A stretch of DNA of 64,000 nucleotides, taken from Vibrio campbellii CAIM 519 = NBRC 15631 = ATCC 25920. GTDB taxonomy: Bacteria > Pseudomonadota > Gammaproteobacteria > Enterobacterales > Vibrionaceae. A model generated the notes under the pieces. That model saw nothing but the letters and a program-made list of their open reading frames with translations, made no database searches and was not told where the DNA came from. Shown in pieces: positions 47,657 through 56,605 of the stretch. Numbering within the stretch: the first letter of the stretch is position 1; every line of letters begins with the position of its first letter. Both the position numbers and the translations under genes were made by a program. The stretch spans positions 2,418,001-2,482,000 of the forward strand of contig NZ_CP015863.1 in the NCBI RefSeq assembly GCF_002163755.1, read 5' to 3'.

Positions 47657-48010
47657 ATGAAAAAGAAAAACACAGCAGCACCCGCTCCTTCTCAAGAAAC
47701 CCAAACTGAAGCCATGAAAATTGCCAAATCAACCCAAAAGCCAGGGCAAACCAAAGAGCAGACGAAACTGATCGCCCAGGGGATTGAAAAAGGCATTGCT
47801 CAGTACAAAAAGCAGCAGAAAGAGCGCAATCGACAGGCCGATAAAGCGAAGAAAAAACAACAGAGAGAAAAACAGCGTCAACGTGATGACGTCGTTGAAC
47901 AAGATTCAGCAAATATTGAAGCATCAACGAGCAAACCAGCTGTATTACCTTGGGCACTATTGGTTCTAAGCTGGATTGGTTTTGCGGCTTACATCGTGAT
48001 GGGGAAATAA
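47657..48010 (+). CDS. DUF2956 tail-anchored protein
   Basis: This 117 aa protein has a very basic, Lys/Gln-rich helical body (residues 15-85, probably coiled coil) and one C-terminal membrane helix (about 95-114). The phrase AMKIAKSTQKPGQTKEQTKLI matches the DUF2956 family, whose function is unknown. It is directly followed by a lipoprotein gene with one base between them. Confidence 0.8.
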   Translation: MKKKNTAAPAPSQETQTEAMKIAKSTQKPGQTKEQTKLIAQGIEKGIAQYKKQQKERNRQADKAKKKQQREKQRQRDDVVEQDSANIEASTSKPAVLPWALLVLSWIGFAAYIVMGK

Positions 48011-48011
48011 T

Positions 48012-48344
48012 ATGCAACGTTCTGTGATGATAGGAAGCATCGCACTAGCTTTGATGGGCTGTTCGTCACCGTCAACGCTACCGGCGGCATCAAGTGATGA
48101 CGTTCAGATTCGCTTTGATAGCCAGTTCAATCCGGAGCAATGCGAGTATTTAGGTGAAGTCACGGGCAGCGAAGGTCACTGGTACAGTTACTTGTTCTAC
48201 ACCAACGATGCCATGATGCATGGTGCGATGGCCGATTTGAAAAACAACGCCGCTTTGCTCGAGGCCGACACCGTTTACATGGTCTCCCCACAAGACTTTG
48301 TGACTTCTTTCAGCGTACTAGGTACTGCCTACCGCTGCCAATAA
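48012..48344 (+). CDS. DUF4156 lipoprotein
   Basis: This 110 aa protein has a signal peptide ending in a lipobox (ALMGCSS, lipidated C17), so it is a membrane lipoprotein. The body (CEYLGEVTGSEG, then LKNNAALLEADTVYMV) fits the DUF4156 group. Function unknown. Likely co-transcribed with the gene before it. Confidence 0.82.
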   Translation: MQRSVMIGSIALALMGCSSPSTLPAASSDDVQIRFDSQFNPEQCEYLGEVTGSEGHWYSYLFYTNDAMMHGAMADLKNNAALLEADTVYMVSPQDFVTSFSVLGTAYRCQ

Positions 48345-48358
48345 GCGTTTTCCAAACG

Positions 48359-48383
48359 TAAAAAAGCCAGCAATTGCTGGCTT
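48359..48383 (-). terminator. Terminator overlapping the stop codon of the small HTH gene
   Basis: A perfect palindrome AAGCCAGCAATTGCTGGCTT (48364-48383) is followed on the minus strand by six T. Its outer bases include part of the TAA of the minus-strand gene. It may also stop plus-strand read-through from the lipoprotein gene. Confidence 0.82.
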
Positions 48384-48669
48384 ATGCACGAAATCCAAGA
48401 CTGCTAGCGATATCTCCCTCTCGCTCAAGAACCCATTGACTGTCAAAAGGTCCCCAATCCGAAAGTTGGTAATAGCCGTCGTTATGACGTCGACCATCTT
48501 GAACGAAGATGAGTTCGATGCCGATCCCCGGTAATGCCTTGAGTACATCTTGAATAGTACGACGAGGCCACCCCGTTCTTTCGATCAATTTTGGTACATT
48601 TGGCCTTTCTAGGTTTTCCACCAACAAGGCCAAATATAGCCGCCTTGCAAAAACAGGACTCAATTCCAT
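48382..48669 (-). CDS. Small winged helix-turn-helix protein
   Basis: This 95 aa protein looks like a DNA-binding winged helix: VPKLIERTGWPRRTIQDVLKAL is a clear helix-turn-helix, followed by a beta wing (IELIFVQDGRRHNDGYYQL). The ATG at 48669 has a full AGGAGG five bases upstream; the in-frame GTG two codons earlier would overlap that site. It may belong to the small HTH_43-type group. No target is known. Confidence 0.8.
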   Translation of the reverse strand: MELSPVFARRLYLALLVENLERPNVPKLIERTGWPRRTIQDVLKALPGIGIELIFVQDGRRHNDGYYQLSDWGPFDSQWVLEREGDIASSLGFRA

Positions 48670-48973
48670 TGACACCTCCTAAAATTGTGCCGATTCATTA
48701 TTTCCTTTTTGCTCAGCAAGATGTTGCGTTTGATCAATAACTCGACTTTTCCGTGCTATTTAGCCAAGTTTTTTATCATTCTTATCGCTGTTTGGTGGAG
48801 GAATGAGCGACTGGGCACGGCCCAATAGAGCACTGACCTGTGAAATATTCGCCCCATGATTTTGTCACATTGGTTGCTTCTTGATAGGATGCTTGAACAG
48901 CCAAAAACAACGCAAAATCGGGCGTTCCATAGCGCAAACCGATAAGTAAAGCACAAAGACAAGAGGAAATAAT
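48670..48973. other. Divergent intergenic region with a candidate sigma-70 promoter
   Basis: 304 bases lie between the HTH gene (minus) and the yffB-like gene (plus). A TTGTCA-N17-TAGGAT pair at 48862-48890 could drive yffB-dapE. An open frame of 68 codons on the minus strand (48756-48962) has no ribosome site or recognisable product. No hairpin with a T run was seen. Confidence 0.55.
48862..48890 (+). promoter_or_regulatory. Candidate sigma-70 promoter for yffB-dapE
   Basis: TTGTCA and TAGGAT with 17-base spacing, 84 bases before the yffB-like ATG. Two departures from consensus in total at key positions, so moderate support. Confidence 0.4.
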
Positions 48974-49324
48974 ATGACGATCACCATGTTCGGCATCCCA
49001 AACTGCGACACGATTAAAAAAGCCAAGAAATGGCTAGAAGCGGAAAACGTTGCTTTTGATTTTCACGACTACCGCAAACAAGGTATCGATGCGGCAATGG
49101 TGACTGAATTTTGTAACGCACTAGGTTGGGAGCAGGTTCTGAACAAGCGTGGCACGACTTTCCGTCAGCTGACTCAAGAACAAAAAGATGCTCTTAACGA
49201 AGAAAACGCAATCGCGCTGTTAGTAGAAAACCCAGCGATGATTAAGCGCCCTATCTTGAAAGTTGAAGACCAACTTCATATTGGTTTCAAAGCAGACCAA
49301 TACGCGACCATTTTTAACTCTTAA
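48974..49324 (+). CDS. yffB: ArsC/Spx-family protein (YffB-like)
   Basis: This 116 aa protein has the thioredoxin-like ArsC/Spx fold. FGIPNCDTIKKAKKWLE holds the single active-site cysteine C11, and MIKRPILKVED is the family RP motif. As in enterobacteria it precedes dapE (18-base gap). Function is unclear; relatives bind glutathione. The RBS is AGAGGAA. Confidence 0.9.
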   Translation: MTITMFGIPNCDTIKKAKKWLEAENVAFDFHDYRKQGIDAAMVTEFCNALGWEQVLNKRGTTFRQLTQEQKDALNEENAIALLVENPAMIKRPILKVEDQLHIGFKADQYATIFNS

Positions 49325-49342
49325 TTAAAGGAACACTCAAGG

Positions 49343-50479
49343 ATGACAGACAGTCCAGTACTGGCACTCACTAAAGACCTGATCAGCCGCCAGTCCGTAA
49401 CGCCTGAAGATGCAGGCTGTCAGGATGTAATGATCGAGCGATTAAAAGCGCTTGGTTTTGAAATCGAAGTGATGGTGTTTGAGGACACCGCTAACTTCTG
49501 GGCTCGCCGTGGTACAGAAGCACCATTGTTTGCTTTTGCCGGTCACACCGATGTCGTACCAGCAGGCAAGCTAGAGCAATGGGACACCCACCCATTTGAG
49601 CCGACTATTATCGATGGTTACCTTCACGGTCGTGGCGCCGCAGACATGAAAGGCTCGCTAGCGTGTATGGTCGTGGCGGTTGAGCGCTTTATTGCAGAAA
49701 ACCCAGACCACAAAGGCTCGATCGGCTTCTTGATCACGTCAGACGAAGAAGGCCCGTTCATCAACGGTACGGTTCGCGTGGTTGAAACGCTAATGGATCG
49801 CGGCGAGAACATCGATATGTGTATCGTTGGCGAACCTTCAAGTACTGAAGTGGTTGGTGATGTCGTGAAGAATGGCCGCCGTGGCTCAATCACCGGCGAT
49901 CTAACTGTGAAAGGTACGCAAGGCCACGTGGCCTACCCTCATCTTGCAAACAACCCTGTTCATCAGTCGCTTATGGCAATCCATGAATTAGCGACCACTG
50001 AGTGGGACCAAGGTAACGACTACTTCCCTCCGACTAGCTTCCAGATCCCGAATGTTTCGGCAGGTACTGGCGCGTCTAACGTGATTCCGGGTGAGTTTAA
50101 CGTTCAATTTAACCTTCGTTTCAGTACTGAATTGAGCAATGAAGTGATTGTTCAACGTATCACCGAAACGCTGGATAAGCATGACTTAGACTACGATCTA
50201 AAGTGGACATTCAATGGCGACCCGTTCCTAACCGATACAGGTGCGCTACTTGATGCCGTCGTTGTGGCGGTTGATGAGGTGAACAGCACTAAGCCTGCAC
50301 TTCTGACCACAGGTGGTACGTCTGATGGCCGCTTTATCGCGCGCATGGGCGGTCAAGTGGTTGAGCTTGGTCCAGTGAACGCGACGATTCATAAAGTGAA
50401 CGAGTGTGTGAAGGTCGATGACCTAGAGAAATTGACCGACATGTACGAGAACACGCTAAAGCACTTATTGGCAAAATAG
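49343..50479 (+). CDS. dapE: Succinyl-diaminopimelate desuccinylase DapE
   Basis: DapE (378 aa) makes LL-diaminopimelate in lysine and cell-wall synthesis. Metal ligands are recognisable: H68 in AGHTDVVPAG, D101 in GRGAADMKGS, E135/E136 in TSDEEGP, and a C-terminal histidine in NATIHKVNEC. Length is normal for this M20-family zinc enzyme. Confidence 0.97.
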   Translation: MTDSPVLALTKDLISRQSVTPEDAGCQDVMIERLKALGFEIEVMVFEDTANFWARRGTEAPLFAFAGHTDVVPAGKLEQWDTHPFEPTIIDGYLHGRGAADMKGSLACMVVAVERFIAENPDHKGSIGFLITSDEEGPFINGTVRVVETLMDRGENIDMCIVGEPSSTEVVGDVVKNGRRGSITGDLTVKGTQGHVAYPHLANNPVHQSLMAIHELATTEWDQGNDYFPPTSFQIPNVSAGTGASNVIPGEFNVQFNLRFSTELSNEVIVQRITETLDKHDLDYDLKWTFNGDPFLTDTGALLDAVVVAVDEVNSTKPALLTTGGTSDGRFIARMGGQVVELGPVNATIHKVNECVKVDDLEKLTDMYENTLKHLLAK

Positions 50480-50518
50480 CGCCTGCGAGTGCAGTAAGTA
50501 GTATTTAACGAGAACACC

Positions 50519-51217
50519 ATGACACCAGAGCAACTTACCGGAATCACCGATTCGCATCTTCAATCCACGTTAGTGGGTCAAAAGGCGTTTATGCTTCATC
50601 CAGAAGTCGTCGATGATTTGTTGAAGATGATTGAAGCCGCAATCGAAGCTGGCTTTAAGATGGAAATCGCCAGCGGCTTTCGCGATTTTCATCGCCAAAA
50701 AGCCATCTGGAACGGTAAGTTTGCCGGTGACTTAACAATCTTAGACTCCCACTCCCAACCTTTAGACAAAGCGAAGCTCAGTGATGAAGAAAAGCTGATT
50801 GCGATCCTGCGCTGGTCAGCCCTACCCGGCGGTAGCCGACATCATTGGGGTTGTGATTTTGATGTCTACGCGCGTAACTTGTTACCGCCAGGCACGCAAT
50901 TACAATTGGAGCCGTGGGAATACTTAGAAGGTCATCAGTTGGCGTTCTATCAATGGTTGGAAGCCAACCTAGATAGCTTTGGTTTCTTCTTCCCTTATCA
51001 GCAAGATCTGGGTGGCGTGGCGATTGAACCTTGGCACATCAGTCATAAATCGGTTGGGCTACAATGCTTAACTCATCTGACGCCCGAAGTGCTGAGAAAT
51101 CAGTTAATTGAGCAAAATCAGATCGACAGCATTGCAGGGATCGACGTCATATTGAATAATTTGGATAAGATCGTTACCAAATTCATTCACAATATCACGC
51201 CGCCGGAGGCTCTATGA
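50519..51217 (+). CDS. M15 family D-alanyl-D-alanine carboxypeptidase-like protein
   Basis: This 232 aa protein has the VanY/M15B peptidase pattern: SGFRDFHRQKAIWNGKF, the zinc-binding GSRHHWGCDFDVY (His and Asp ligands) and EPWHISH (catalytic Glu and His). It probably trims peptidoglycan stem peptides or related D-Ala peptides. No signal peptide is visible, so a cytoplasmic recycling role is possible. It overlaps the next gene by 4 bases. Confidence 0.88.
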   Translation: MTPEQLTGITDSHLQSTLVGQKAFMLHPEVVDDLLKMIEAAIEAGFKMEIASGFRDFHRQKAIWNGKFAGDLTILDSHSQPLDKAKLSDEEKLIAILRWSALPGGSRHHWGCDFDVYARNLLPPGTQLQLEPWEYLEGHQLAFYQWLEANLDSFGFFFPYQQDLGGVAIEPWHISHKSVGLQCLTHLTPEVLRNQLIEQNQIDSIAGIDVILNNLDKIVTKFIHNITPPEAL

Positions 51218-51417
51218 TCGAATTACTAACCAACCCTTGGGTCATTATCATCATAGTGCTCAGCATCGTGGTAGGTAATATCGCTGCTCTCAAGTACACC
51301 GCCAAAATGAAGTTCGGTCAGATGGATAAAGGTCGCAAGAACGATTTAGACAAACTGAACGAACTGGATAAAGAGCGTTACGATGAAAACGGAGAGAAGA
51401 AAGACGAATCTCGTTAA
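51214..51417 (+). CDS. DUF2897 small membrane protein
   Basis: This 67 aa protein has one N-terminal membrane helix (about 8-27) and a Lys/Asp/Glu-rich cytoplasmic tail, fitting DUF2897. Function unknown. It overlaps the M15 peptidase gene by 4 bases and has a good GGAGG site inside that gene, which supports real translation. Confidence 0.82.
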   Translation: MIELLTNPWVIIIIVLSIVVGNIAALKYTAKMKFGQMDKGRKNDLDKLNELDKERYDENGEKKDESR

Positions 51418-51497
51418 CCTCTCTGTGAATTCAAGACAAGCTTGATACCACTTCAGGCGCTCTACCCCGTCGAGCATTCTCGTTAAAGCAAACAGCA

Positions 51498-51522
51498 AAA
51501 AGGGACCATTGAGGTCCCTTTT
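51498..51522. terminator. Bidirectional terminator between DUF2897 gene and bamC
   Basis: A 10-bp stem AAAAGGGACC with a 5-base loop and its complement GGTCCCTTTT, with T-rich sequence on the plus strand and A-rich on the other side. It lies between two convergent genes. Confidence 0.88.
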
Positions 51523-51559
51523 GTTTGTCTGTGTCTGACTACTTAGTTGTAGAGAGCAA

Positions 51560-52579
51560 TTACTCTTTCACAACAGCAGCAAGTACTGGCGCCAGTGACT
51601 TCAAGAACTCTTCTTCTACTGGCTTACCAGCAGAATCAGTAATGTTGATAGAAGTACGGTTACCTAAGTCACCAAGTAGGAAGGTGTACTTGCCAGGAGC
51701 TAGGTCAACAGGCTTCACGCCGATGTCATTCCAGAACTCGTCATCTGGTGATGCGTACTTCGCAGTCACAGTACCTTGAGATTGGCTGCGTTCTTCAATC
51801 TTGAAGCCCATCTTAGGTAGCGTATCTGGTAGACGGTTCCAAACCACATTGTACTGAGCACGAGCAATGATCACTGGCAAACCGCTGCGGTCTTTACCCA
51901 TCGTAATTGGGATGTGTTTCACGAGCTCTTGTGCTTTACGCTGGGCTTCTTTACGTACATGTTGGTCGTAACGAGCCGTCACCAAGTTAGTCATAAACAC
52001 GTTGTAACGCTCACGGTTAGTACGTGTTACTTCTTTCACTTGGTTGCCTTCACGCCAATCAATCAAGCTTACTTTAAAACCATGGCGACCGTTCATCTCA
52101 CCACGAGTAATTTCGTAGCGGCTACCGATTTCCATGTCTTCATCAGGTGAGTTCCAAGTAACCCAACCTGTCTCGATACGATTGTCCGTTTGGTTTTCTA
52201 CCGGGATCTTGTTCTCTGAAACCATCTTTTGAACGATTTGCCAAACTTTATCCAGTTCATCCTTGCGAAGCAGCCATAGTGTTACTTCACCGTCGTTGCT
52301 GCGGTCTAGGCGAGCACCAGGGATCAATTCCAATACTTGCTGAGGCGGACGAATATCAACTTCTTTACCGATACCACCCGCATAGTTTCCTTGAGGAATA
52401 CGGTAGTTAGGGTAAAACTGAGGTTGAGCACCTGCCGGTACACTCCACTCTTCCAGAGCTGGTGTGTTCAAATACTCGAAGTCGTCCTTTGCTTGACGAC
52501 GCTGGTTGGCACCACCTGAACAGGCAGTCAATACGAATACAGCTAGTGAACTTAACACTAACTGGCTTGAAAGCTTCAT
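51560..52579 (-). CDS. bamC: Outer membrane assembly lipoprotein BamC (NlpB)
   Basis: BamC (339 aa) is a lipoprotein of the BAM complex that inserts beta-barrel proteins. The signal peptide ends at a lipobox LTAC (C20). The N-terminal unstructured part (DDFEYLNTPALEEWSVP) binds BamD, and two helix-grip domains follow. A TAGGAG site precedes the ATG. It follows dapA, the usual pairing. Confidence 0.94.
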   Translation of the reverse strand: MKLSSQLVLSSLAVFVLTACSGGANQRRQAKDDFEYLNTPALEEWSVPAGAQPQFYPNYRIPQGNYAGGIGKEVDIRPPQQVLELIPGARLDRSNDGEVTLWLLRKDELDKVWQIVQKMVSENKIPVENQTDNRIETGWVTWNSPDEDMEIGSRYEITRGEMNGRHGFKVSLIDWREGNQVKEVTRTNRERYNVFMTNLVTARYDQHVRKEAQRKAQELVKHIPITMGKDRSGLPVIIARAQYNVVWNRLPDTLPKMGFKIEERSQSQGTVTAKYASPDDEFWNDIGVKPVDLAPGKYTFLLGDLGNRTSINITDSAGKPVEEEFLKSLAPVLAAVVKE

Positions 52580-52645
52580 TTATACTCCTAAAACACTGAG
52601 GGCCTACTTGCCCCCAGCATGAACTTCGATCCTAGCAAATCAATC

Positions 52646-53524
52646 TTAATAAATACCGGCGTCTGTTAGCGCCTGTTCCACAACTGGCTGCGATTTTTCA
52701 GAAAGTGGGGTCAAAGGAAGACGCAATTCACCCTCTTCAATCAAACCAAGCTTGTGTGCTGCCCATTTTACTGGGATTGGGCTTGATTCCACGAATAGGT
52801 TTTTATGCAGAGTCATCAAACGTTCGTTGATCGCTTCTGCTTCGTCGAATTTACCTTCACTTGCCAAATGGAACATGTCTGCCATGTCTTCCGCTGCGAT
52901 ATTGTTCGTTACCGAGATAACGCCGTGACCGCCAAGTTTAACAAATTCTAGGCCAGTCGCATCATCACCACTTAGTAAGATAAAATCTTCGCCACAAAGT
53001 TCACGGTGAAGTGCAATTCGGCTCAAATCGCCTGTCGCGTCTTTCAGTGCCACGATATTATCAAGCTTTGACAAGCGTGCCACTGTCTCAGGAGACATAT
53101 CTACTGCAGTACGACCCGGTACATTGTACAAAATTAGAGGTACGTCACTCGCTTCTGCGATTGCTTTGTAGTGTAGGAACAAACCTTCTTGAGTTGGTTT
53201 GTTGTAGTAAGGTGTTACGCTCAGGAAGCCAGAGATACCAGAATCAGCCAATAATTTGCTGAATGTAACTGCTTCGTGGGTCGCATTTGCACCCGTACCA
53301 GCAATCACTGGGATACGACCGTTTGCAAACTCAACGGTTTTATTTACGACCTTTACATGCTCTTCAATGGTTAGAGTCGCTGACTCACCTGTGGTGCCAA
53401 CTGCGACAATACCGTCTGTACCTGCTTCAACATGGTACTCAACAAGCTTTTGTAAACTATCAAAGTCTACTTCACCATCTGCTTTTAATGGTGTAATCAG
53501 CGCTACGATACTTCCTGAAAACAT
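52646..53524 (-). CDS. dapA: 4-hydroxy-tetrahydrodipicolinate synthase DapA
   Basis: DapA (292 aa) condenses pyruvate with aspartate semialdehyde, the first committed step to diaminopimelate and lysine. The Schiff-base lysine is K161 in VALKDATGD; Y133 lies in LYNVPGRTA; the TT pair is in VGTTGESAT. The frame opens 19 codons further, but the ATG at 53524 (MFSGSIVALITP) has GGGAG upstream and is the standard start. Confidence 0.97.
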   Translation of the reverse strand: MFSGSIVALITPLKADGEVDFDSLQKLVEYHVEAGTDGIVAVGTTGESATLTIEEHVKVVNKTVEFANGRIPVIAGTGANATHEAVTFSKLLADSGISGFLSVTPYYNKPTQEGLFLHYKAIAEASDVPLILYNVPGRTAVDMSPETVARLSKLDNIVALKDATGDLSRIALHRELCGEDFILLSGDDATGLEFVKLGGHGVISVTNNIAAEDMADMFHLASEGKFDEAEAINERLMTLHKNLFVESSPIPVKWAAHKLGLIEEGELRLPLTPLSEKSQPVVEQALTDAGIY

Positions 53525-53933
53525 GTTTATCTCCCTCATTTTACTCTTTCTGCATGGTACTGTAATGCGATTGACAAACACAAGAGCGTAAACTCGCTTA
53601 CAAAGTACAAATGAATGAATAATTATCAGTTGTTAGAGGTCTCGCAACTAAAATGTGAATTTTGTTCTCAATCCTATCCATTCTGATAATTGTGTTTAAT
53701 GGCGATACGCCGTGAGCAAGCTGAGCTCGCCACTTTAAATTAGGCGCGGAATATACTCTCTCGTCATGAGGCTCAAGTCAGCGTTGAGTGAATTAATAGA
53801 ACGCCTCGCAAGCAAACTGTTCACTTAATCAACAAAGCGTTTTAACAAGTTTAAAAAAAGAACTGACTCGACATTTCTGTGCTGTATCTGTGCTACCATC
53901 TCTCTATTGAAAGAAAGGACAAGAAGCTCATTT
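53525..53933. other. Divergent intergenic region dapA / gcvR
   Basis: 409 bases between dapA (minus) and gcvR (plus). The sequence is AT-rich and should hold both promoters. I see no convincing -10/-35 pair, hairpin terminator, riboswitch-like fold or conserved small gene in it. Confidence 0.5.
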
Positions 53934-54476
53934 ATGAAGCAACATCTGGTACTTACAGCGGTTGGAAAGGATCGTCCGGGCATATGTAACCAAGTGGTTA
54001 AGCTCGTCACACAAGCTGGCTGTAACATTGTCGATAGCCGTATCGCTATCTTTGGTAACGAATTTACGCTTATCATGCTGCTTACTGGGAACGCCAGTAA
54101 TGTCACTCGCGTCGAGACGCAATTGCCACTTCTTGGGCAAGAACACGACCTCATTACCATCATGAAACGCACGTCAGCACATGAGTTGCTCGACAACAGC
54201 TACACGATGGAAGTGTTCATTGATTCTGAAGATCGCATCGGCCTCACTGAAAAGTTCACACAGTTTTTCGCCGATAAACAGATTGGCCTACATTCTCTTA
54301 GTGCGCAAACCATCAGTAAATCTAAAATCCAACTGGATGCGGATCAGTTCCACATCGCGATCACCGCTTCAGTGAGCGCTGACTGCAATCTGATGCAACT
54401 ACAAGAAGATTTCGATGAACTTTGTAACACGCTCAACGTACAAGGTTCTCTTAATTTCATTAAAAATAATCTATAA
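53934..54476 (+). CDS. gcvR: Glycine cleavage system regulator GcvR
   Basis: GcvR (180 aa from the chosen ATG) is a two-ACT-domain protein that binds GcvA to repress the glycine cleavage genes. The first ACT starts HLVLTAVGKDRPGICNQVV, the second VFIDSEDRIGLTEKFTQFF. A longer form from a TTG at 53907 is possible but would start inside the AGGA ribosome site region. It is followed 15 bases later by bcp, the usual gammaproteobacterial order. Confidence 0.92.
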   Translation: MKQHLVLTAVGKDRPGICNQVVKLVTQAGCNIVDSRIAIFGNEFTLIMLLTGNASNVTRVETQLPLLGQEHDLITIMKRTSAHELLDNSYTMEVFIDSEDRIGLTEKFTQFFADKQIGLHSLSAQTISKSKIQLDADQFHIAITASVSADCNLMQLQEDFDELCNTLNVQGSLNFIKNNL

Positions 54477-54491
54477 GTAAAGGACATAACC

Positions 54492-54962
54492 ATGAATACG
54501 CTGACAGCAGGCTCGCCAGCGCCAGCCTTCTCTTTGCTCGACCAAGATGGCAACACCGTTTCTCTTGGTGATTTTAAAGGCAAGAAAGTTCTGTTTTACT
54601 TCTACCCGAAAGCAATGACGCCGGGTTGTACCACTCAGGCGAAAGGTCTGCGTGATGTAAAAGCAGAGCTAGACGCACACAACGTTGTGGTATTGGGCGT
54701 AAGCATCGACCCAGTAAAACGCCTAGGTAAATTCATCGAACGTGATGAGCTGAACTTCACACTACTTTCTGACGAAGACCATGCGGTTGCTGACCAGTTC
54801 GGCGTATGGGGCGAGAAAAAGTTCATGGGCAAGGTGTACGATGGTCTTCACCGTATCAGCTTCCTGATCAACGAAGAAGGCGTGATTGAACACGTATTCA
54901 ACAAGTTCAAAACTAAAGATCACCATGAAGTGGTTGTGAACTACTTGAAAGAAAACGCGTAA
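54492..54962 (+). CDS. bcp: Thioredoxin-dependent peroxiredoxin Bcp
   Basis: Bcp (156 aa) reduces peroxides. The peroxidatic cysteine is C46 in PKAMTPGCTTQAKGLRD. The second cysteine that many members have five residues on (GCTxQACGLR) is lysine here, so this is a one-Cys version that must use an outside thiol for recycling. Otherwise the protein is complete. Confidence 0.94.
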   Translation: MNTLTAGSPAPAFSLLDQDGNTVSLGDFKGKKVLFYFYPKAMTPGCTTQAKGLRDVKAELDAHNVVVLGVSIDPVKRLGKFIERDELNFTLLSDEDHAVADQFGVWGEKKFMGKVYDGLHRISFLINEEGVIEHVFNKFKTKDHHEVVVNYLKENA

Positions 54963-54986
54963 GCTTTAGCTTTCATCCGAATATCA

Positions 54987-55014
54987 AAAAGCCCAGCAAT
55001 CGCTGGGCTTTTTA
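54987..55014. terminator. Bidirectional terminator bcp / perM
   Basis: A perfect 12-bp stem (AAAAAGCCCAGC) with an AATC loop, A-rich on one side and T-rich on the other, between convergent genes. Confidence 0.94.
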
Positions 55015-55027
55015 TTGGAATTCATTT

Positions 55028-56098
55028 CTATTCTTGTATCGGCTCGTTTTCTTCGGTGCTTGGCAAGGCGTTCCATACTGCTTTCACTAGCGTTGCCAAT
55101 GGAATCGCAAAGAACACGCCCCAGAAGCCCCACAATCCACCAAATACCAGCACAGCCACGATAATGGCAACAGGGTGAAGGTTTACCGCTTCAGAGAACA
55201 GCACAGGGACTAATACGTTGCCGTCTAGTGCCTGAATAATGCCATAAGCAACCAATAGCCAATAGAACTGCGGTGTAAGACCCCATTGGAACAAACCGAC
55301 AATCGCAACAGGCACAGTCACCGCAGCCGCACCGATGTATGGGATCAGTACTGACAAACCCACCGCAACAGCAAGTAATGCAGAGTAGCGCAGGTCTAGA
55401 ATAGCAAACGTCACGTAGCTCACGCCACCTACGATAAGGATTTCTAAGACTTTACCGCGAATGTAGTTAGAGATTTGCTCGTTCATCTCATGCCACACTT
55501 TGTTCGCTAGCTTACGGTTTTTCGGCAGAATGCCACTTGCCATGCTCATCATCTCTTCTTTGTCTTTCAACAAGAAGAACACCAACAGCGGAACAAGGAT
55601 CAGGTAAACCGCCAACGTTGCCAAACTAACCAAAGAAGCCAGTGAGCCCTTCACAACACTCTCACCCAAGCCAAGCGCCTGGTTCTTCGCGTTAGTCACG
55701 ACGGTTTCGACAATTTGTAAGTTTGCTAACTCAGGGTAGCGCTGTGGCAAAGTTGCAATAAACTTTTGCAGCCCCGCATACATGTTCGGGATGTCGTTGA
55801 TTAAGTTTCCGACCTGAGTCCAAATGGTCGGCACTAAACCAAATACGGCAATCAGCATCAAACCAATAAAGATGAGAATGACGGTAATCACAGAGAAGGT
55901 ACGAGGAATACCCAAACGGCACATTTGTGTCACCGGCCATTCAAGTAGGTATGCAAGAACGATCGCCACCAACAATGGCGCAATCAAATGCCCGAAGAAG
56001 TAAATAGTGATAAAACCGAACAGCAAGATCGCCACTAGGCTCACTGCATGTGGGTCAGAAAAGCGTCGCTTATACCAACGACTTACCATTTCAAGCAT
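55028..56098 (-). CDS. perM: AI-2E family transporter (PerM-like)
   Basis: This 356 aa membrane protein has about eight hydrophobic helices and the family signature VGLSVLIPYIGAAAVTVPVA, then LVPVLFSEAVNLHPVAIIVAVLVFG. Members of the AI-2E/PerM family act as exporters or ion antiporters, and the substrate here is not known. It lies 1 base after the TusA-like gene and is convergent with bcp. Confidence 0.88.
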   Translation of the reverse strand: MLEMVSRWYKRRFSDPHAVSLVAILLFGFITIYFFGHLIAPLLVAIVLAYLLEWPVTQMCRLGIPRTFSVITVILIFIGLMLIAVFGLVPTIWTQVGNLINDIPNMYAGLQKFIATLPQRYPELANLQIVETVVTNAKNQALGLGESVVKGSLASLVSLATLAVYLILVPLLVFFLLKDKEEMMSMASGILPKNRKLANKVWHEMNEQISNYIRGKVLEILIVGGVSYVTFAILDLRYSALLAVAVGLSVLIPYIGAAAVTVPVAIVGLFQWGLTPQFYWLLVAYGIIQALDGNVLVPVLFSEAVNLHPVAIIVAVLVFGGLWGFWGVFFAIPLATLVKAVWNALPSTEENEPIQE

Positions 56099-56099
56099 C

Positions 56100-56360
56100 T
56101 TATGAAGGTTCCTTATTGAATACTGTCAAAGTGAAGTGTTCTGGCGAAGCTTGGCAATCCACCGTATAACCTTGGTGACGCAAATACTTCACGATGTCGT
56201 GTTTAGAGCTTTTGTCCACCACTTGAATGACAAGCTGATGATATTGCGGTGTTTCTCCCTGAAACACATCTGCAGCGTGACGCTTAGCAAGTAACAGTGC
56301 CATAGGGCAGCTTTGCTCACGCAAATCGAGTAACATGGATTCCATTGTATTGCTCTGCAC
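56100..56360 (-). CDS. TusA/SirA/YedF-like small sulfur-carrier-type protein
   Basis: This protein (86 aa from a GTG start) has the TusA-like motif LDLREQSCPMALLLAKR, with the CP pair that carries sulfur in TusA. Start is uncertain: GTG at 56360, or ATG at 56345 or 56336. Position one base before perM suggests co-transcription. Function is unknown; TusA itself is normally elsewhere. Confidence 0.8.
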   Translation of the reverse strand: MQSNTMESMLLDLREQSCPMALLLAKRHAADVFQGETPQYHQLVIQVVDKSSKHDIVKYLRHQGYTVDCQASPEHFTLTVFNKEPS

Positions 56361-56605
56361 TTGTGATAGGGTTGTATTGTAACGGCTTTTTGAGCTGGTG
56401 CTAGTGATTTAAGCGTAGACGACAATGACTTCTAAATTAACAATTTAAAGTTATGTGTATGACAATTTACGAAACCAATTCGTTTATCTTCGGTCTTATT
56501 GCTAGCATATTCATCCGACACGGATGACCATAAAGCCTGTGCTGACGTTGAAAGGAATTCATCTCTCAAGCACAGACTCGGTATTTTGGAGAATCTTTAA
56601 ACCGT

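Noticed and set aside
47595..48017. 140-codon minus-strand frame opposite the DUF2956 gene
   Set aside because: Antisense shadow of a Lys-rich coding sequence; the plus-strand protein has family likeness and sits in a two-gene unit.
48756..48962. 68-codon minus-strand frame in the gap before yffB
   Set aside because: No ribosome site, no recognisable features, and it covers a candidate promoter for the other strand.
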